Assembly: GCA_028015205.1 (NCBI GenBank)
Contig: CM051508.1
Coordinates: 15,704,001 to 15,768,000, forward strand
From: Mytilisepta virgata
Lineage: Eukaryota > Mollusca > Bivalvia > Mytilida > Mytilidae
Direction: 5' to 3'
Length of the DNA: 64,000 nucleotides
Shown here: piece after piece, positions 49,701 through 58,000 of the stretch
How positions within the stretch are numbered: the first letter of the stretch is position 1
Layout: every line of letters starts with the position of its first letter
Notes under the pieces: model-generated
What the model was told of the DNA's origin: nothing
Databases searched by the model: none
What the model saw: only the letters and a program-made list of their open reading frames with translations
Translations under genes and position numbers: made by a program

Positions 49701-51748
49701 CAATTCTGTCGGAAATAAAACGCGAACTTAAAATATAAAATAAATAATATGCTGTACACGAAGTGGTTATATCCAGTATCTGATATCGATTCAATGTCGA
49801 TGTAAATATTTTAATTTATCCAGTTTTAAAAACATCGACTGTATAATAAAACAAGCAGATGAAATAGTGTGGAAGAAAAAGAGGATAAGATAAAAATAAA
49901 AAAAAAGACCCAAACCAATATATAGAACATACTTTTTTATTGGAAGAAAAAAGAACCAGACTATTTTTTCAATTATTTTATAAAATATTACTGATATAAG
50001 ATTTGCATCTCGATCTTATGTGAGTTTATAGGGGTAGGCTTTTACTGGATTGGGGTAATGACTTGTCTTCAAGAGAGGGTGAGTTGACCTCAAAAGGAGA
50101 CTTTTTATGCTACTTTTCTTCGGGCGACTTATATGTGATGAAGAAGAATATATTAAATTTTGATGTGGAAACTTAACACATCTAAATGTATTCGAACATG
50201 TTTGTTTGAAAATATTCCCAGTTAAGTAAAGCTATGAATTAAAAATACAGGTGGAGGTTGGTGCACTGTTAATGTGCGATGGAATTTCAGTTTGGTATTT
50301 TGTTCCCAAACGCAAGTGAAATCATGTATCATGGTTATTTCTGAAATGTACACGAAGAGAGAAAATGACTGCACAAAAGTGCAATGTTATTTATATATAT
50401 GTCAACAAAACGGACATTCCATTTAAAAAGGTAAAAAATTAACCTCTGAAGGCGAAAAACAGTTCGTTAAAAAAATAAGGTCATACACGTGGGGCGTTTA
50501 AAATTTAAATGATCTATTGAATCTTGTACGCTATATGGACTGTAGATGCATGTCCTTTATTTGACAATTAGATCTATAGACGAAACATGGTTTTCCGTTA
50601 CGTCTACATATATTTAGAAAAAATACATACGTCACTTTGTGATCTCATACATGAACTCTGTACACAGGAAAGGCTAATTGTTCGGATATAAAAGTGTCTC
50701 AAATCGGAAATTATTAATATTACATCTCCACTTCCTTGTAAAATAACTCTTTGTAAGCTGAGTAGTAAAAATAAGAAAATTGTTTAAATTGAAGAAAAAA
50801 TATCTTGTCCATCATGCATTTGCAAAACAAATACACTATTATCTGGAATGCCAATATCCTTAATTGTAAACCTATACACAGAATATCACTTTTTATGCAG
50901 CAAAATATAAGACTTGAAACCTTTAACTTAAGGGTTGATCAATAGATATAGACATTCTTACTCAGTATAATAATTTAGAGAATACGAATATTCACTTGAG
51001 GAAAGCTGTGGTTCGTAACATGAATTACGTGAAGCCCACATAATTTTGAACCATTGTCGGTGAAAATAAAAAATACAGTCTCCTAATGACGGTAATTGAC
51101 GTTTGACGTTTTGACAGATAAAGAACAGTGGATTTTCTATCTTCGAAAATTATCACCAAGCTTATATTGCCAAAATATATGAATTTTTAGAATGTTCGTG
51201 ACTTAAAAATCATATTTATACAGTTTTGAATTTATATGCATCAACGTCCTATATAAGTTACGCACAACCGTTGACATTTCAAAAGTGTGTATAAAACGGA
51301 ATTAAAAGCATACTTTCCTCTTAAATACGAATGCAGTAATTTTTCATCATTCAAAAAGAACGAAAAGGGAATTTCTGTAAGCTTGAGCCTTCATGAAATT
51401 TACATTCTGTGCAGTTTACGTTTTCACAGACGTTGATTAAAAATTATGCGCGCTGTGCGTGTACGTAACTTAAATTACGAAGCACAAGACCCCCCCCCCC
51501 CCCCCCCCCCCCTAAGGGAATATTACTGTACATTTAGATTTCATAATCAATAAATTTCCTTTTTTATATAAATTATCAATAACTACGAAAACAATATATA
51601 AATAATACTAAACGAAATATCATAATTTCTTCTACATTCGCATAATCACGTGAATATGTTGTCAATTAAACTTGTACTAATACTTACCAAAACCATTGTT
51701 AAAATCAAAAAGGTTCACAAAAATGATGAAAAAGAAAAACAACACCAT
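17680..51748 (-). CDS. Receptor-type protein tyrosine phosphatase with fucolectin-like and EGF-like ectodomain (complete, 29 coding exons)
   Basis: Exons in coding order: 51688-51748, 44375-44587, 42191-42436, 40998-41090, 40234-40365, 39364-39501, 38646-38792, 37833-37970, 36888-37031, 35360-35497, 34869-34966, 33035-33153, 31769-31812, 30757-31004, 30168-30255, 29872-29945, 29341-29377, 28897-28994, 28037-28168, 26761-26903, 24420-24555, 23644-23790, 22556-22649, 21703-21776, 21156-21290, 20434-20556, 19938-20083, 19086-19221, 17680-17757. All have GT/AG borders and the frame stays open across every junction; the sum is 3600 nt (1199 residues). Architecture: signal peptide; F5/8C-fucolectin domain (about 21-173); eight EGF-like modules (174-516); transmembrane helix (530-555); juxtamembrane region (556-653); phosphatase D1 (654-about 900); inactive D2 (to 1199). 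It would be a type I membrane receptor dephosphorylating phosphotyrosine in the cytoplasm. It has a tandem partner at 55015 onwards. Vertebrate PTPR names do not fit because the ectodomain differs, so no symbol is given. Confidence 0.93.
18190..18550 (-). repeat. Dispersed repeat family 1, copy 2
   Basis: The reverse orientation reads GTCAAGAAATACC to ATGTGTGTAAAACTTTAATAAG, the longest copy with that at 26908. It lies in the last intron of the phosphatase gene. Confidence 0.75.
18620..19065 (+). repeat. Two-unit tandem repeat ending in ACGGACGG motif
   Basis: Two units of about 220 bp (marks: CATGTTTGTCTGTGGGAAAC, TGCACAATGG, GGGGCATGCC) are followed by GGACGAACGGACGGAAGTA. The same kind of tail ends the unrelated tandem repeat at 35818, suggesting a common type of transposon terminus. 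Confidence 0.6.
21950..22265 (+). repeat. Dispersed repeat family 2, copy 3
   Basis: It contains AGGCACAAAACACAAATATT, GGCACAGACACTGAATAG, TATCTATCCTGACACTC and GACTGTAAAACTAGATAAGG. It lies in a D2 intron of the phosphatase gene. Confidence 0.7.
22707..22965 (-). other. GC-rich coding-like block in a D2 intron, unidentified
   Basis: The - strand is open for at least 75 codons with a protein-like composition ([20 protein letters not shown], then [10 protein letters not shown], and [20 protein letters not shown]). It is followed by CAGGTAAAA, a good donor-like site. Base composition is clearly richer in G+C than the flanks. It is not part of the phosphatase frame, because exons 23644-23790 and 22556-22649 join in phase without it. 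It is probably a captured gene or transposon fragment; no family recognised. Confidence 0.35.
23151..23395 (-). repeat. Dispersed repeat family 1, copy 3
   Basis: The inverse orientation carries CTCCGGAGAA-like and GGACCCCACCAAAAAACCGG segments and ends at AAGTAAAGTCAAGAAATAT. It lies in the intron between the D1 and D2 coding exons, next to the GC-rich block. Confidence 0.7.
23644..30255 (-). CDS. Exons 15-22: phosphatase domain D1 (apparently active)
   Basis: All classical PTP motifs are present. [18 protein letters not shown] is the pTyr-loop region; the usual KNRY Tyr is Phe here, residue 677. YINANYIDG and AYIATQGP follow, then DFWRMIWQE. The WPD loop is [10 protein letters not shown] (Asp 811), the P-loop is [11 protein letters not shown] (Cys 843, Arg 849) and the Q-loop is MVQTRDQY. 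Cys 843 is the last complete codon of exon 26761-26903; the next exon starts inside the following Ser codon. Exon 28037-28168 uses GTTCGT as donor, the least typical in the gene. With nucleophile, Arg, Asp and Gln present, phosphotyrosine hydrolysis is expected. Confidence 0.92.
26908..27225 (+). repeat. Dispersed repeat family 1, copy 4
   Basis: A nearly full copy, AAGTAAAGTCAGCAAATACC to CTTTAATAAGGATGAC. Its first bases touch the splice acceptor of the phosphatase WPD-loop exon (acceptor at 26904-26905, - strand), so the pyrimidine tract of that acceptor is the repeat end itself. Confidence 0.8.
29561..29803 (+). mobile_element. tRNA-derived SINE (family A), full-length copy
   Basis: The head GGGGCCTCGGTGGCCGATAG and the B-box-like GAGTTCGAATCTC resemble a Leu/Ser tRNA. 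A body with TTGACAAGAATTGCC and CTCTCCGGGAACTCCGGCTT follows, then a tail ending ATGTGCTGAAATCGGTTTAA. It matches 59403-59665 throughout. It sits in a D1 intron, 69 bases beyond exon 29872-29945. V-SINE/RUDI-like families are known in molluscs, but I cannot assign the family name. Confidence 0.8.
29980..30115 (+). repeat. Dispersed repeat family 3, copy 1
   Basis: GAGCTATGCACGAGTCAGAT through GGGCTAGTATCGAAATA matches the segment at 43150-43280. It has no coding content. Confidence 0.6.
30757..31812 (-). CDS. Exons 13-14: basic juxtamembrane and pre-catalytic region
   Basis: The 44-nt exon 31769-31812 encodes a Lys/Arg-rich stop-transfer segment ([14 protein letters not shown]). It is needed to keep the frame: splicing exon 12 directly to exon 14 would hit a stop. 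Exon 30757-31004 encodes an acidic, probably helical stretch with two Tyr (LYENV and AVYANSS) that could be phosphorylation sites, ending in FRQEYA, the usual lead-in to a PTP domain. Confidence 0.85.
31970..32350 (+). repeat. Dispersed repeat family 2, copy 4
   Basis: It contains GAGAGTCAGGATAGTCTGAC, AACCTGTTTTATGGGTACCC and TATCTATGCTGACGCTC. It lies in a juxtamembrane intron of the phosphatase gene. Confidence 0.7.
33035..33153 (-). CDS. Exon 12: transmembrane segment
   Basis: After a short Ser-rich linker ([10 protein letters not shown]) comes a 26-residue uncharged stretch rich in Val, Gly, Leu, Ile and Phe, with [19 protein letters not shown] at its end, then a Lys. This fits a single-pass type I membrane anchor between the EGF stalk and the cytoplasmic phosphatase. 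Confidence 0.88.
33410..34026 (+). repeat. Degenerate minisatellite with conserved 38-bp core
   Basis: Six units have the core GTCCTGGTATCGCAAGATAT followed by TGCAGTAGACATGGTCA, at about 33410, 33468, 33619, 33749, 33844 and 33978. The cores are well kept while the spacers (about 50-150 bp) differ, although AGCAAATTTATA recurs in two of them. It lies between the transmembrane exon and the last EGF exon. Confidence 0.85.
34112..34348 (+). pseudogene. GIY-YIG-type (Penelope-like) retroelement tail
   Basis: An open frame of 78 codons reads [39 protein letters not shown] and [15 protein letters not shown]. This is the typical end of the GIY-YIG endonuclease domain of Penelope-like elements (R.R.HK..I, HL..C, K.FI..F.P.LN). 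The catalytic GIY-YIG part and the RT are missing, so it is a 5'-truncated copy. A (TA)n tract follows. Confidence 0.65.
34513..34549. repeat. (TA)n microsatellite
   Basis: About 18 TA units, downstream of the retroelement tail. Confidence 0.9.
34869..41090 (-). CDS. Exons 4-11: array of eight EGF-like modules
   Basis: Eight exons (40998-41090, 40234-40365, 39364-39501, 38646-38792, 37833-37970, 36888-37031, 35360-35497, 34869-34966) each encode one Cys-rich module. All begin in phase 1, the usual signature of exon-shuffled EGF units. The recurring pattern is YG..C...C...C followed by G.C..GC..GW.GD.C, like the MEGF/SCARF-type modules. The first (31 residues) and last (33 residues) modules are short. 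The last exon ends in phase 0, leading into the transmembrane exon. The array is probably an extracellular stalk. Lengths of 44-49 residues in the six inner units suggest serial duplication. Confidence 0.9.
35818..36475 (+). repeat. Tandem pair of about 178-bp units with GGAC-rich tail
   Basis: Units 36025-36204 and 36205-36382 share ATGTTCAGT.AACCAT, ATGGGGTCAAAA, GTGACTACAACTTCACCC and ACCTTCAC. A GGGACGGACGGACGGACAAA tail and a closing segment follow. It lies in an EGF-array intron. Confidence 0.75.
37735..37785. repeat. (AAT)n microsatellite
   Basis: About 17 AAT units with one interruption, in an EGF-array intron. Confidence 0.95.
38015..38372 (-). mobile_element. tRNA-derived SINE (family B), full-length
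   Basis: On the - strand it starts CCGCCTCGGTGGTTTCGTGG and continues TAGCATGCTCGCCTCGAG, very like a Gly tRNA, with a perfect B box GGGTTCGATCCCC. The body continues to GCCACTGGACGTAATACAAT and a CATCCATC tail. It lies in an EGF-array intron. Confidence 0.8.
39790..39968 (-). mobile_element. SINE family A, 3' part, with (GT)n
   Basis: The 3' body and tail of the SINE found at 29561 and 59403 (GGCGTAAAACCCCAACT end) abuts about 10 GT units. The tRNA-like head is missing. Confidence 0.8.
41912..42179. mobile_element. MITE with TTAA target duplication
   Basis: The terminal inverted repeats GGTATCCGGACCA and TGGTCCGGATACC are perfect and directly flanked by TTAA on both sides. The element is 268 bp including both TTAA sites, AT-rich and non-coding. 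TTAA duplications point to the piggyBac or Kolobok type. It ends 11 bases from the second fucolectin exon. Confidence 0.85.
42191..44587 (-). CDS. Exons 2-3: fucolectin / F5-8C-like (FTP) lectin domain
   Basis: Two phase-1 exons (44375-44587 and 42191-42436) encode about 153 residues. Typical landmarks of fucolectin-tachylectin-pentraxin domains are present: [12 protein letters not shown] at the start, a short ASAAVDGD segment, GTWRVDLGK followed by a buried hydrophobic strand, [19 protein letters not shown], and the closing NELCEVEVY. In molluscan receptors this fold is known to bind sugars (fucose), which would make it the ligand-binding head here. The sugar preference cannot be read from the sequence. 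A MITE sits 11 bases beyond exon 3. Confidence 0.85.
42985..43500 (+). repeat. Direct repeat of about 150 bp enclosing dispersed repeat family 3
   Basis: Two copies (42988-43140 and 43328-43490) share AAGATGTGCACATTTCGTC, GACTCATCAGTTGTG and CAAGGCCTAAAG. Between them lies a copy of the family-3 repeat (43150-43280). It could be one transposon with long direct terminal copies. Confidence 0.7.
43735..44140 (-). mobile_element. SINE-like element with (TTGA)n tail
   Basis: On the - strand the 3' end reads TTGCAATGGAAGTTACGCAA and ends CAATCAATCAATC, resembling the tail of the SINE at 38015. The segment is richer in G+C than its surroundings. The head is not clearly tRNA-like. Confidence 0.5.
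45469..46409. mobile_element. Element with about 200-bp terminal inverted repeats
   Basis: 45469-45680 is matched in inverse orientation by 46200-46409. The ends are TAGTCCAGTCAA and TTGACTGGACTA; shared internal blocks are AATCTAACTTGAGGA and GGGGAGATAACTCC-like. The flanks fit a TA (or TCA) target duplication, compatible with a Tc1/mariner-type fold-back MITE. The 0.5-kb centre has no frame. It lies in intron 1 of the phosphatase gene. Confidence 0.8.
46440..46870 (+). repeat. Three-unit tandem repeat, about 155 bp
   Basis: Units share AGACAAATC, CTATAGCAGGACAA and ATAAAATGG.GAG.CC, beginning near 46466, 46620 and 46785. It directly follows the inverted-repeat element. Confidence 0.75.
48250..48680. 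repeat. Hairpin plus direct repeat
   Basis: Arms 48532-48598 and 48608-48675 are imperfect inverted copies (outer 30 bases nearly perfect, with TACAGTACAATGAGAACAAA). AGTACCCTCTAACGTCTAAT occurs at 48257 and again at 48626 inside the right arm. Confidence 0.7.
51490..51512. repeat. Poly-C tract
   Basis: An uninterrupted run of about 23 C, about 180 bases from exon 1 of the phosphatase on its intron side. Confidence 0.95.
51688..51748 (-). CDS. Exon 1: start codon and signal peptide
   Basis: The ATG at 51748-51746 opens [16 protein letters not shown], a short strongly hydrophobic leader followed by NNGF, then a GTAAGT donor in phase 1. This is the only nearby ATG in frame with the fucolectin exon, and a 5.1-7.1 kb first intron is ordinary for such genes. 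The untranslated 5' part and promoter were not resolved. Confidence 0.8.
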
Positions 51749-54700
51749 CTTGAAGTTATTTTAAAAACATAATAATATTGATCATTGTCACTACATGTTT
51801 ACATAAGCTCCGAAAACCGGTTAACCTCTGCCCCGGAACTAACTTATGAAGGAGTACTCCATATGTATAATGATAAAAACACACTGGCTTTTTCCCGTTA
51901 ATCAGCGTTTAACCACATTCTGACTAAAAGTTCTTAAAAAATCATTTTCCATGTGATTTTGTTTTACATTTGCTGATATTGTTGTATTTGTTATTAACAA
52001 TACATTATAATCGAATATGACAAATTACCAGCTTTCATACAAAAGGAAAGGAGCTTTTCCAAATGCAGTCTAAAAACTGACTATTAGCAATAGCTTTCGA
52101 ATCGTGCTTCGTTTGTCTGTAGGAGATATCGGACTGAAAAGCACCTGAATATGTTTAATATCTTAAAAAACTGGTATCTTGATTTGAACAATACTCTGAA
52201 ATACACCATTTAAAATCACAGGATCGATCTATTCAGTCAGTTAAAAAATGAGGCAGTGGTAGAACAATCCAAAGGCAAGGGAAACTAGTACGAGTACAAC
52301 ACAGCACTCAAATAATACAAAGATATATAAAAAAGAAAAATAATAAAAGAAAATCATAACAAACTAAACAGTACAGGATAGTACAAAAAATGAGACATCA
52401 ACAATATGAGCGCCCACAAAAACCGGGATTGCCAACATGGGATCCGGAACGGTTTCCGTTCACGGTACCCATCATATTCAAAGTTTGGAAGTTTAAATAA
52501 TGGGAAAAAGTAGGTGTCTATTGGACTTCACCCTGATCTTGTAAGAATGTATTACAAACTAGCAAACCCCGTCATCTTAAAATGTACGAGAACAGAACAT
52601 ACAGATTGCCTTCTGAAGACGCAAGAAAACATTCAGAAAATACTACATCCTACATTAGGCAACACCAATGGACCTGTTCCATTGATGTTGTCCCTTCCTT
52701 ATACGGGGTTTCACATGAGTAACATAGCAGGTGTCCTGCAGGAAGCAGAAACTGCTTACACTCCCGGAGCACGGGGTCCATGCTGTTCATATGCTTTTAG
52801 TTCTTAAGGGTATTGTTTGTATTATTTTGGTCTTGTCTTCGTTTTTCTCCGGAGTTTGTCAGTTGTTTTCGATTTTATTCTCCTTCGGATATCCCTTTGG
52901 TATTTGTTGACTTTATTTATAGCTTATAATCTTATAAAATTTACTTTACAGAATGAATAAACAACAAAATGCTACAAGTAAATATTCATATCTATGACAC
53001 GGACGTCAAAAGATTCTGTTTTGATATTTTGTGATAATATCATGGCTTATGTAAAGAAATAGTGAGAAAGACGTTATTCGTATTGATTTGTAAATAAGAA
53101 AAAAACGCCACATATGTTACTATTTTTTAATAAAAAATTCTTCGTTAAAAGTTATTTAAAAAATCTCAATTTGTTTGATAAAGGTATATGTGAAAATTAC
53201 AAATAGACATACATAAGGGGTGTTTCTACAAATTGAACATGACTTAACCGGATCCTGAATATTTAACCGGGTCATAACATTTGTCAACATAAAAGACAAA
53301 TTACGAGTTGATATACACAGTTAATTGGTAAATTATATATCTTTTCCATGAAAAGTAGGAAATAAGAACACTTTAGAGCTTTTAATAACTTTGAGATCTT
53401 CGCAGTACATAAAAAACAACACCCGATGATATGCATAACTCTGGAAAACATATGGTCCGCTTATACATGTAGAAAATCGTATCAGGTTCTATTAGTTTCC
53501 GGGAAAAAACGTAGGATAGAAGAAAAAATATTGATATAGAAAATTCAATAAATAAACAAAAGCAAATAAATAAATAAAAGAGGGTTATCACATACACACT
53601 TCTAGTAATTGATATTTCTTATGCATAGGAAATTAGAAATATTAAAAGTGTTACATCAGAACTTACATACACTTATAATTATCTTTTGTAATACTTAATT
53701 AGATATGAATAAATTGCTTAATATTCGTCATAATATTAAAAAACAATTATTATAATTCATTATATTAATAATTTTATAATATTAAGTTAAAACGAATTTA
53801 ATTTATAAAATACATTTATATAATAATAAATAAATAAAAACGTTAGTTAATACATTTCATAATATTAATAAATAATTAGTATAATTTATTAAATATATGG
53901 ATACAATATTGATGCCAGACGAATCTTAATATAATATAATTAATAAATTTATTAAACCCCATCTTAAAAGACGATCAAATCATTATTTTTTTTATTAATG
54001 TTTTGGAAAAACAGACTTGATGTATTCTACCCTTATATGGTGTCAATACATTTGTATTTAATTTCAAATTAAAATAAATGACAATATTTTCAGAAAAATA
54101 TATACCGAATGTCCAAACTTTGATGGCTCGAACTACCGATTTTCGTAATGTTTTTTTTTTAATTTATTTATAATAGGTTACCTTGTTATTGAATAAAAAA
54201 GATCAGTACATTATATGTTTTTACTCCTGTTGAAAGACAGTGTGTTTTATAAATAAATGAGGAATGGTAAAAAATGGATTTCATACATGTTAATCGGTTT
54301 TGAATTTATCTTAGAAAGGTTGTAGCAATTACAATTCTGTTGAGGAAAACCAAATGGCCATTTAACAACAATAAATCCAGAGGTAAAGACAAAACGGAGA
54401 TGGGTAAGACCAGAGCAAACACTAGAAGAACACACATACCAATTCACAAAAATATAAATGCAGCTTATATTCTTTTGAGTGTTGTGAGTTCTCGTAATCC
54501 AGAATAAACCATGTATTGTTTTTTTTTTTTTTGGGGGGGGGGGGGAATAGTATGTATATATTAGTAGATTTGAATCTAGAGATAATCTCAATATACGTAT
54601 TTCCTAATGAAAGAAACAATACCATAAATTATATAACCCAAAAAAGAAAACAAAATATAATACAAATTTGTTTGATCATAGGAACTGTCTTTAAAGATAG

Positions 54701-55014
54701 ATAAAACAAAGGATTAGAACAAGCAGTGGGTCTTGTCTGTCTCTACCAAACACAAGAGGCCATCTGGTATAACAAATATAGGTCATCTGGTATATCAACA
54801 ATCTCGAGTTATATATCTGCTCATTTTTTTTAATCATAGCTACACTAAAATGTAACATAAATTCTAGGGAATAAAGCTCTCCTAATTATTGATTTTTGCT
54901 ATATACACAAAATACATATGTCTTTTAGCATGTATATAAAAATTTACCGTTCACTCAATGTGAAAAAAAACCGTTTAATAGATCAGTAGGTCACTTGTTA
55001 TATTAGTCGATATC
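51749..55014. other. Intergenic space between the two phosphatase paralogues
   Basis: Holds the 5' UTR and promoter of the first phosphatase (not resolved), the family-1 repeat at 52669, a very AT-rich stretch at 53640-54000 with many TTAATA/TTATAA words, and a T/G run at 54520. No gene was recognised. Confidence 0.6.
52669..52921 (-). repeat. Dispersed repeat family 1, copy 5
   Basis: Inverse copy with CTCCGGAGAA, GAACAGGTCCATTGG and the AAAGTCAACAAATACCAAAG end. It lies upstream of the first phosphatase gene. Confidence 0.75.
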
Positions 55015-58000
55015 TCAGTTGCTGTATAAGTGGTCGGAAGAGTACAAAATTTGGTCGGCAATCGTCTGATAACATGCTCTGTATTCTTCCTGAAATAAAT
55101 AATAATATTTATCCGATAACAATGATCCGAATACACGATTTTGACAAACAAGGTCACCAACGCGATCCTGATGATAAATATTATAATGTATATGTTTATA
55201 TACCAAATTGTCGGGATATATACAGGGAGATTTGGGTACGCATTAAAGAGTCTGCAGCAAGTCGGACTATATTGTTGTGCTTTTGTTTACGTTTTGTGCT
55301 CTTTTATGTTATTTTTTGTCCGGGGTTCTGTCTGCTGGGTGATTTTGATTGACTGGCATCTCATTTTTGAACCTACCTGTTATCTATATTTGTTTTGTTT
55401 ATAAATATCTTTTCATACAGAAATAATTCTATATAACATTATATACATTATATATTAGATAAAAATATATGCGATTTCGAAAAAAAAATCTTATCAATAG
55501 AGAGGTATGTTTTTTTGTTGGGTCTTACAGTATAATTTTATATTTACAAGCAACACATGTAATATTTTCATGTTTTAGATGCAAAATGTCAATATAAACG
55601 CGAGTGACACAGGATTGCTACAGCAAGTGACATATGACGGATTGTTCTGGTCACCACACAAATCGTGTCCGTCTTACATGTAAACTGTTTTCGTAAGGTT
55701 TTTGTGTTGTCAGTATCGTAAATCACACGACATAAGTTAGAGATTTAAGGTGTCGAAATCAATGTTAATATACATGTAGGCGAATTTAAATCAAATTAGA
55801 GAACTCGAATATATCGAGTTGTGGAAGGAAAGCGAATAAATGACGAAAACAGTTTATTCAACTGAAAACGTTGATTCACATTTGATGAATAGTGTACTAT
55901 AAATAAGTAAACTTTACTATTGATGAACAAAACTCCGGTCTTCTGACTTGTAACTGTCGGACTGCAGTAAATATGTCAATTTCATCGTCCAATTGCATCT
56001 GCTGAATAACATTAAATACTGTGCAGAAAAGACCACACTGCAATGCAGCATCCCTGTAAAAATAAAGTTAAATGTGGTTAATTCTGTTTTACGGAATCTA
56101 GTATAATGTACAGATATCTAAAATTGTCAAAATATACAAATTATGCCTAAACTGATTTATTACACAAATGTTGATTAAGTACTATTTATACCATAGCTTT
56201 TAAGAGTTAACATATTTAATTAAACGAGCGCTTGCACGAGTTTCCTTAAATATGTTAACGAGTAAACCATGGTATAAATGACTTGTGACAGAAATAAAAC
56301 TGATTGACATGTATCCTTTTTCACCTTTAAACTTTCAACTAGCCAATACGTTATTTTCAGTGTCATGTTACTTTGTATTTACATTGAATCCAAAAAAAGG
56401 CAAAATTCAAAATGCAGTAAGTTTTCATTGGCTCAGGGAAGTAACATTCAGTCGTTTGTTGGCTTTGTGGGGGTGGGGGCGGGGGGAGGGGGGATTCAGC
56501 TATGGTATAACATGCATCTTGTTTATATTATACCATGTCTTAAGCTCCACCCATTCTGTATATTATATATAATATTTACTGATCTATAATTCTCATCTTT
56601 CAAGTAAATTTAAAGAAACGTATCGATGACTGCATTCTCTCCAAAGGCTTTTGCAAAAATACAAAATATAAGAATCTTTGCAAGACTACCATTTATGTTA
56701 ATATTATTCTGAATTTTTTCTTCCACTCGTGAGCAAATAACAAACAGTCAATCAATTGTCGAAGTTAAAACTGAAAATAAAAACAAACAGAAGTAAAAGA
56801 TAAAAGGTTCAACGTTTCAAATCTCTAGCTTTAATCACGAGAAGAAAATCTCAATGATTGCAGTACATGAACTTACAAAAACCAGTAAAACATATATGTA
56901 TCATCTTGTCACTTTTACATTGGATTCTCACCTACTCATTACTATCACAGGATTAATCGAATCAGAATTTAACACTGCATTTACTAATTCTCTTAGATCA
57001 GTTGTATCACTACCCGTATCTACACTAATGCTGGATCGTGGTGCCAAAACTGACACCTCCATTGGTTTCTCTTTTTTCTACAAACAAACTGCATTCTTAA
57101 TCACTATTTTTTGTTTACTTATTGCACAATATATAAATACAAACTGTATGAGATCATTGTTGAATATCCAGATTTGTTGTGTGAGTGTTTTACGTAAAAT
57201 TTATACATTCTCTGGGTTTAAAGGTGACATCGGAGAAAAGACAAAATGTTCATTTGACAATCTTGCCACATGTCAACTTGAGAGCAATCGCATCGATTTG
57301 GAATTTATTAGCAAAGAGTATGTTAAATGTGCATTTATCAAACATTCAAGCGTCTTTTTGTATTTCATTTTTTAACTAAATAATCCTCAATTTGATGAAT
57401 ATTTTCATCTCATCTATCCCAAAGAGTTTGGGATTAAAGACACAGATATCGTGATATTCATCTCGAAATATACAATGGAGGGATGTTAACAACTAAACTC
57501 TATCACAAACGCGATGACTTTGATTTCTCCATTGTCCACTTCCCATTTCTGTGTAGTAACATTCCAGCTGCTTCAGCGTATGACGTATTTATCTCCCAAC
57601 TCATACGTTTTGCTAGATGCTAGAAATTGCGGCCATTATACGATTTTCTGGATAGAGCTCAGCAGCTCACGCAAAAACTATTATGAAAGGTTTTGTTGCC
57701 CATAGATTGTGGTTGTCGCTTCGAAAATTCAACGGGCGTCACCACGATCTGATTGACCGCTATGGAGTGTCAGTTTTCAACATGACAAAAGACTTCCATA
57801 TGTCCTCCTTCACCGAATATGACCTTAAATGAGCAGCACTTGGGGGGGGGGGGGGGGGGGGGGAGAGGTATAAGAAGCAAGAACTTCTCACCTTTCAGGA
57901 GCACCTAAGTTCACCCCAAGTTTTTGTTGGGTTCATGGTTCTCGTTTCTGAGTGTACTTTTTTATTTTTGTGTTGTTTGTTACTTTGTCCTCTCTGGTTT

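Noticed and set aside
56854..57375. Open frame of 173 codons on the + strand
   Set aside because: It is antisense to the D2 exon 56932-57077, which has clean splice sites and a paralogous match. The + frame has no recognisable content.
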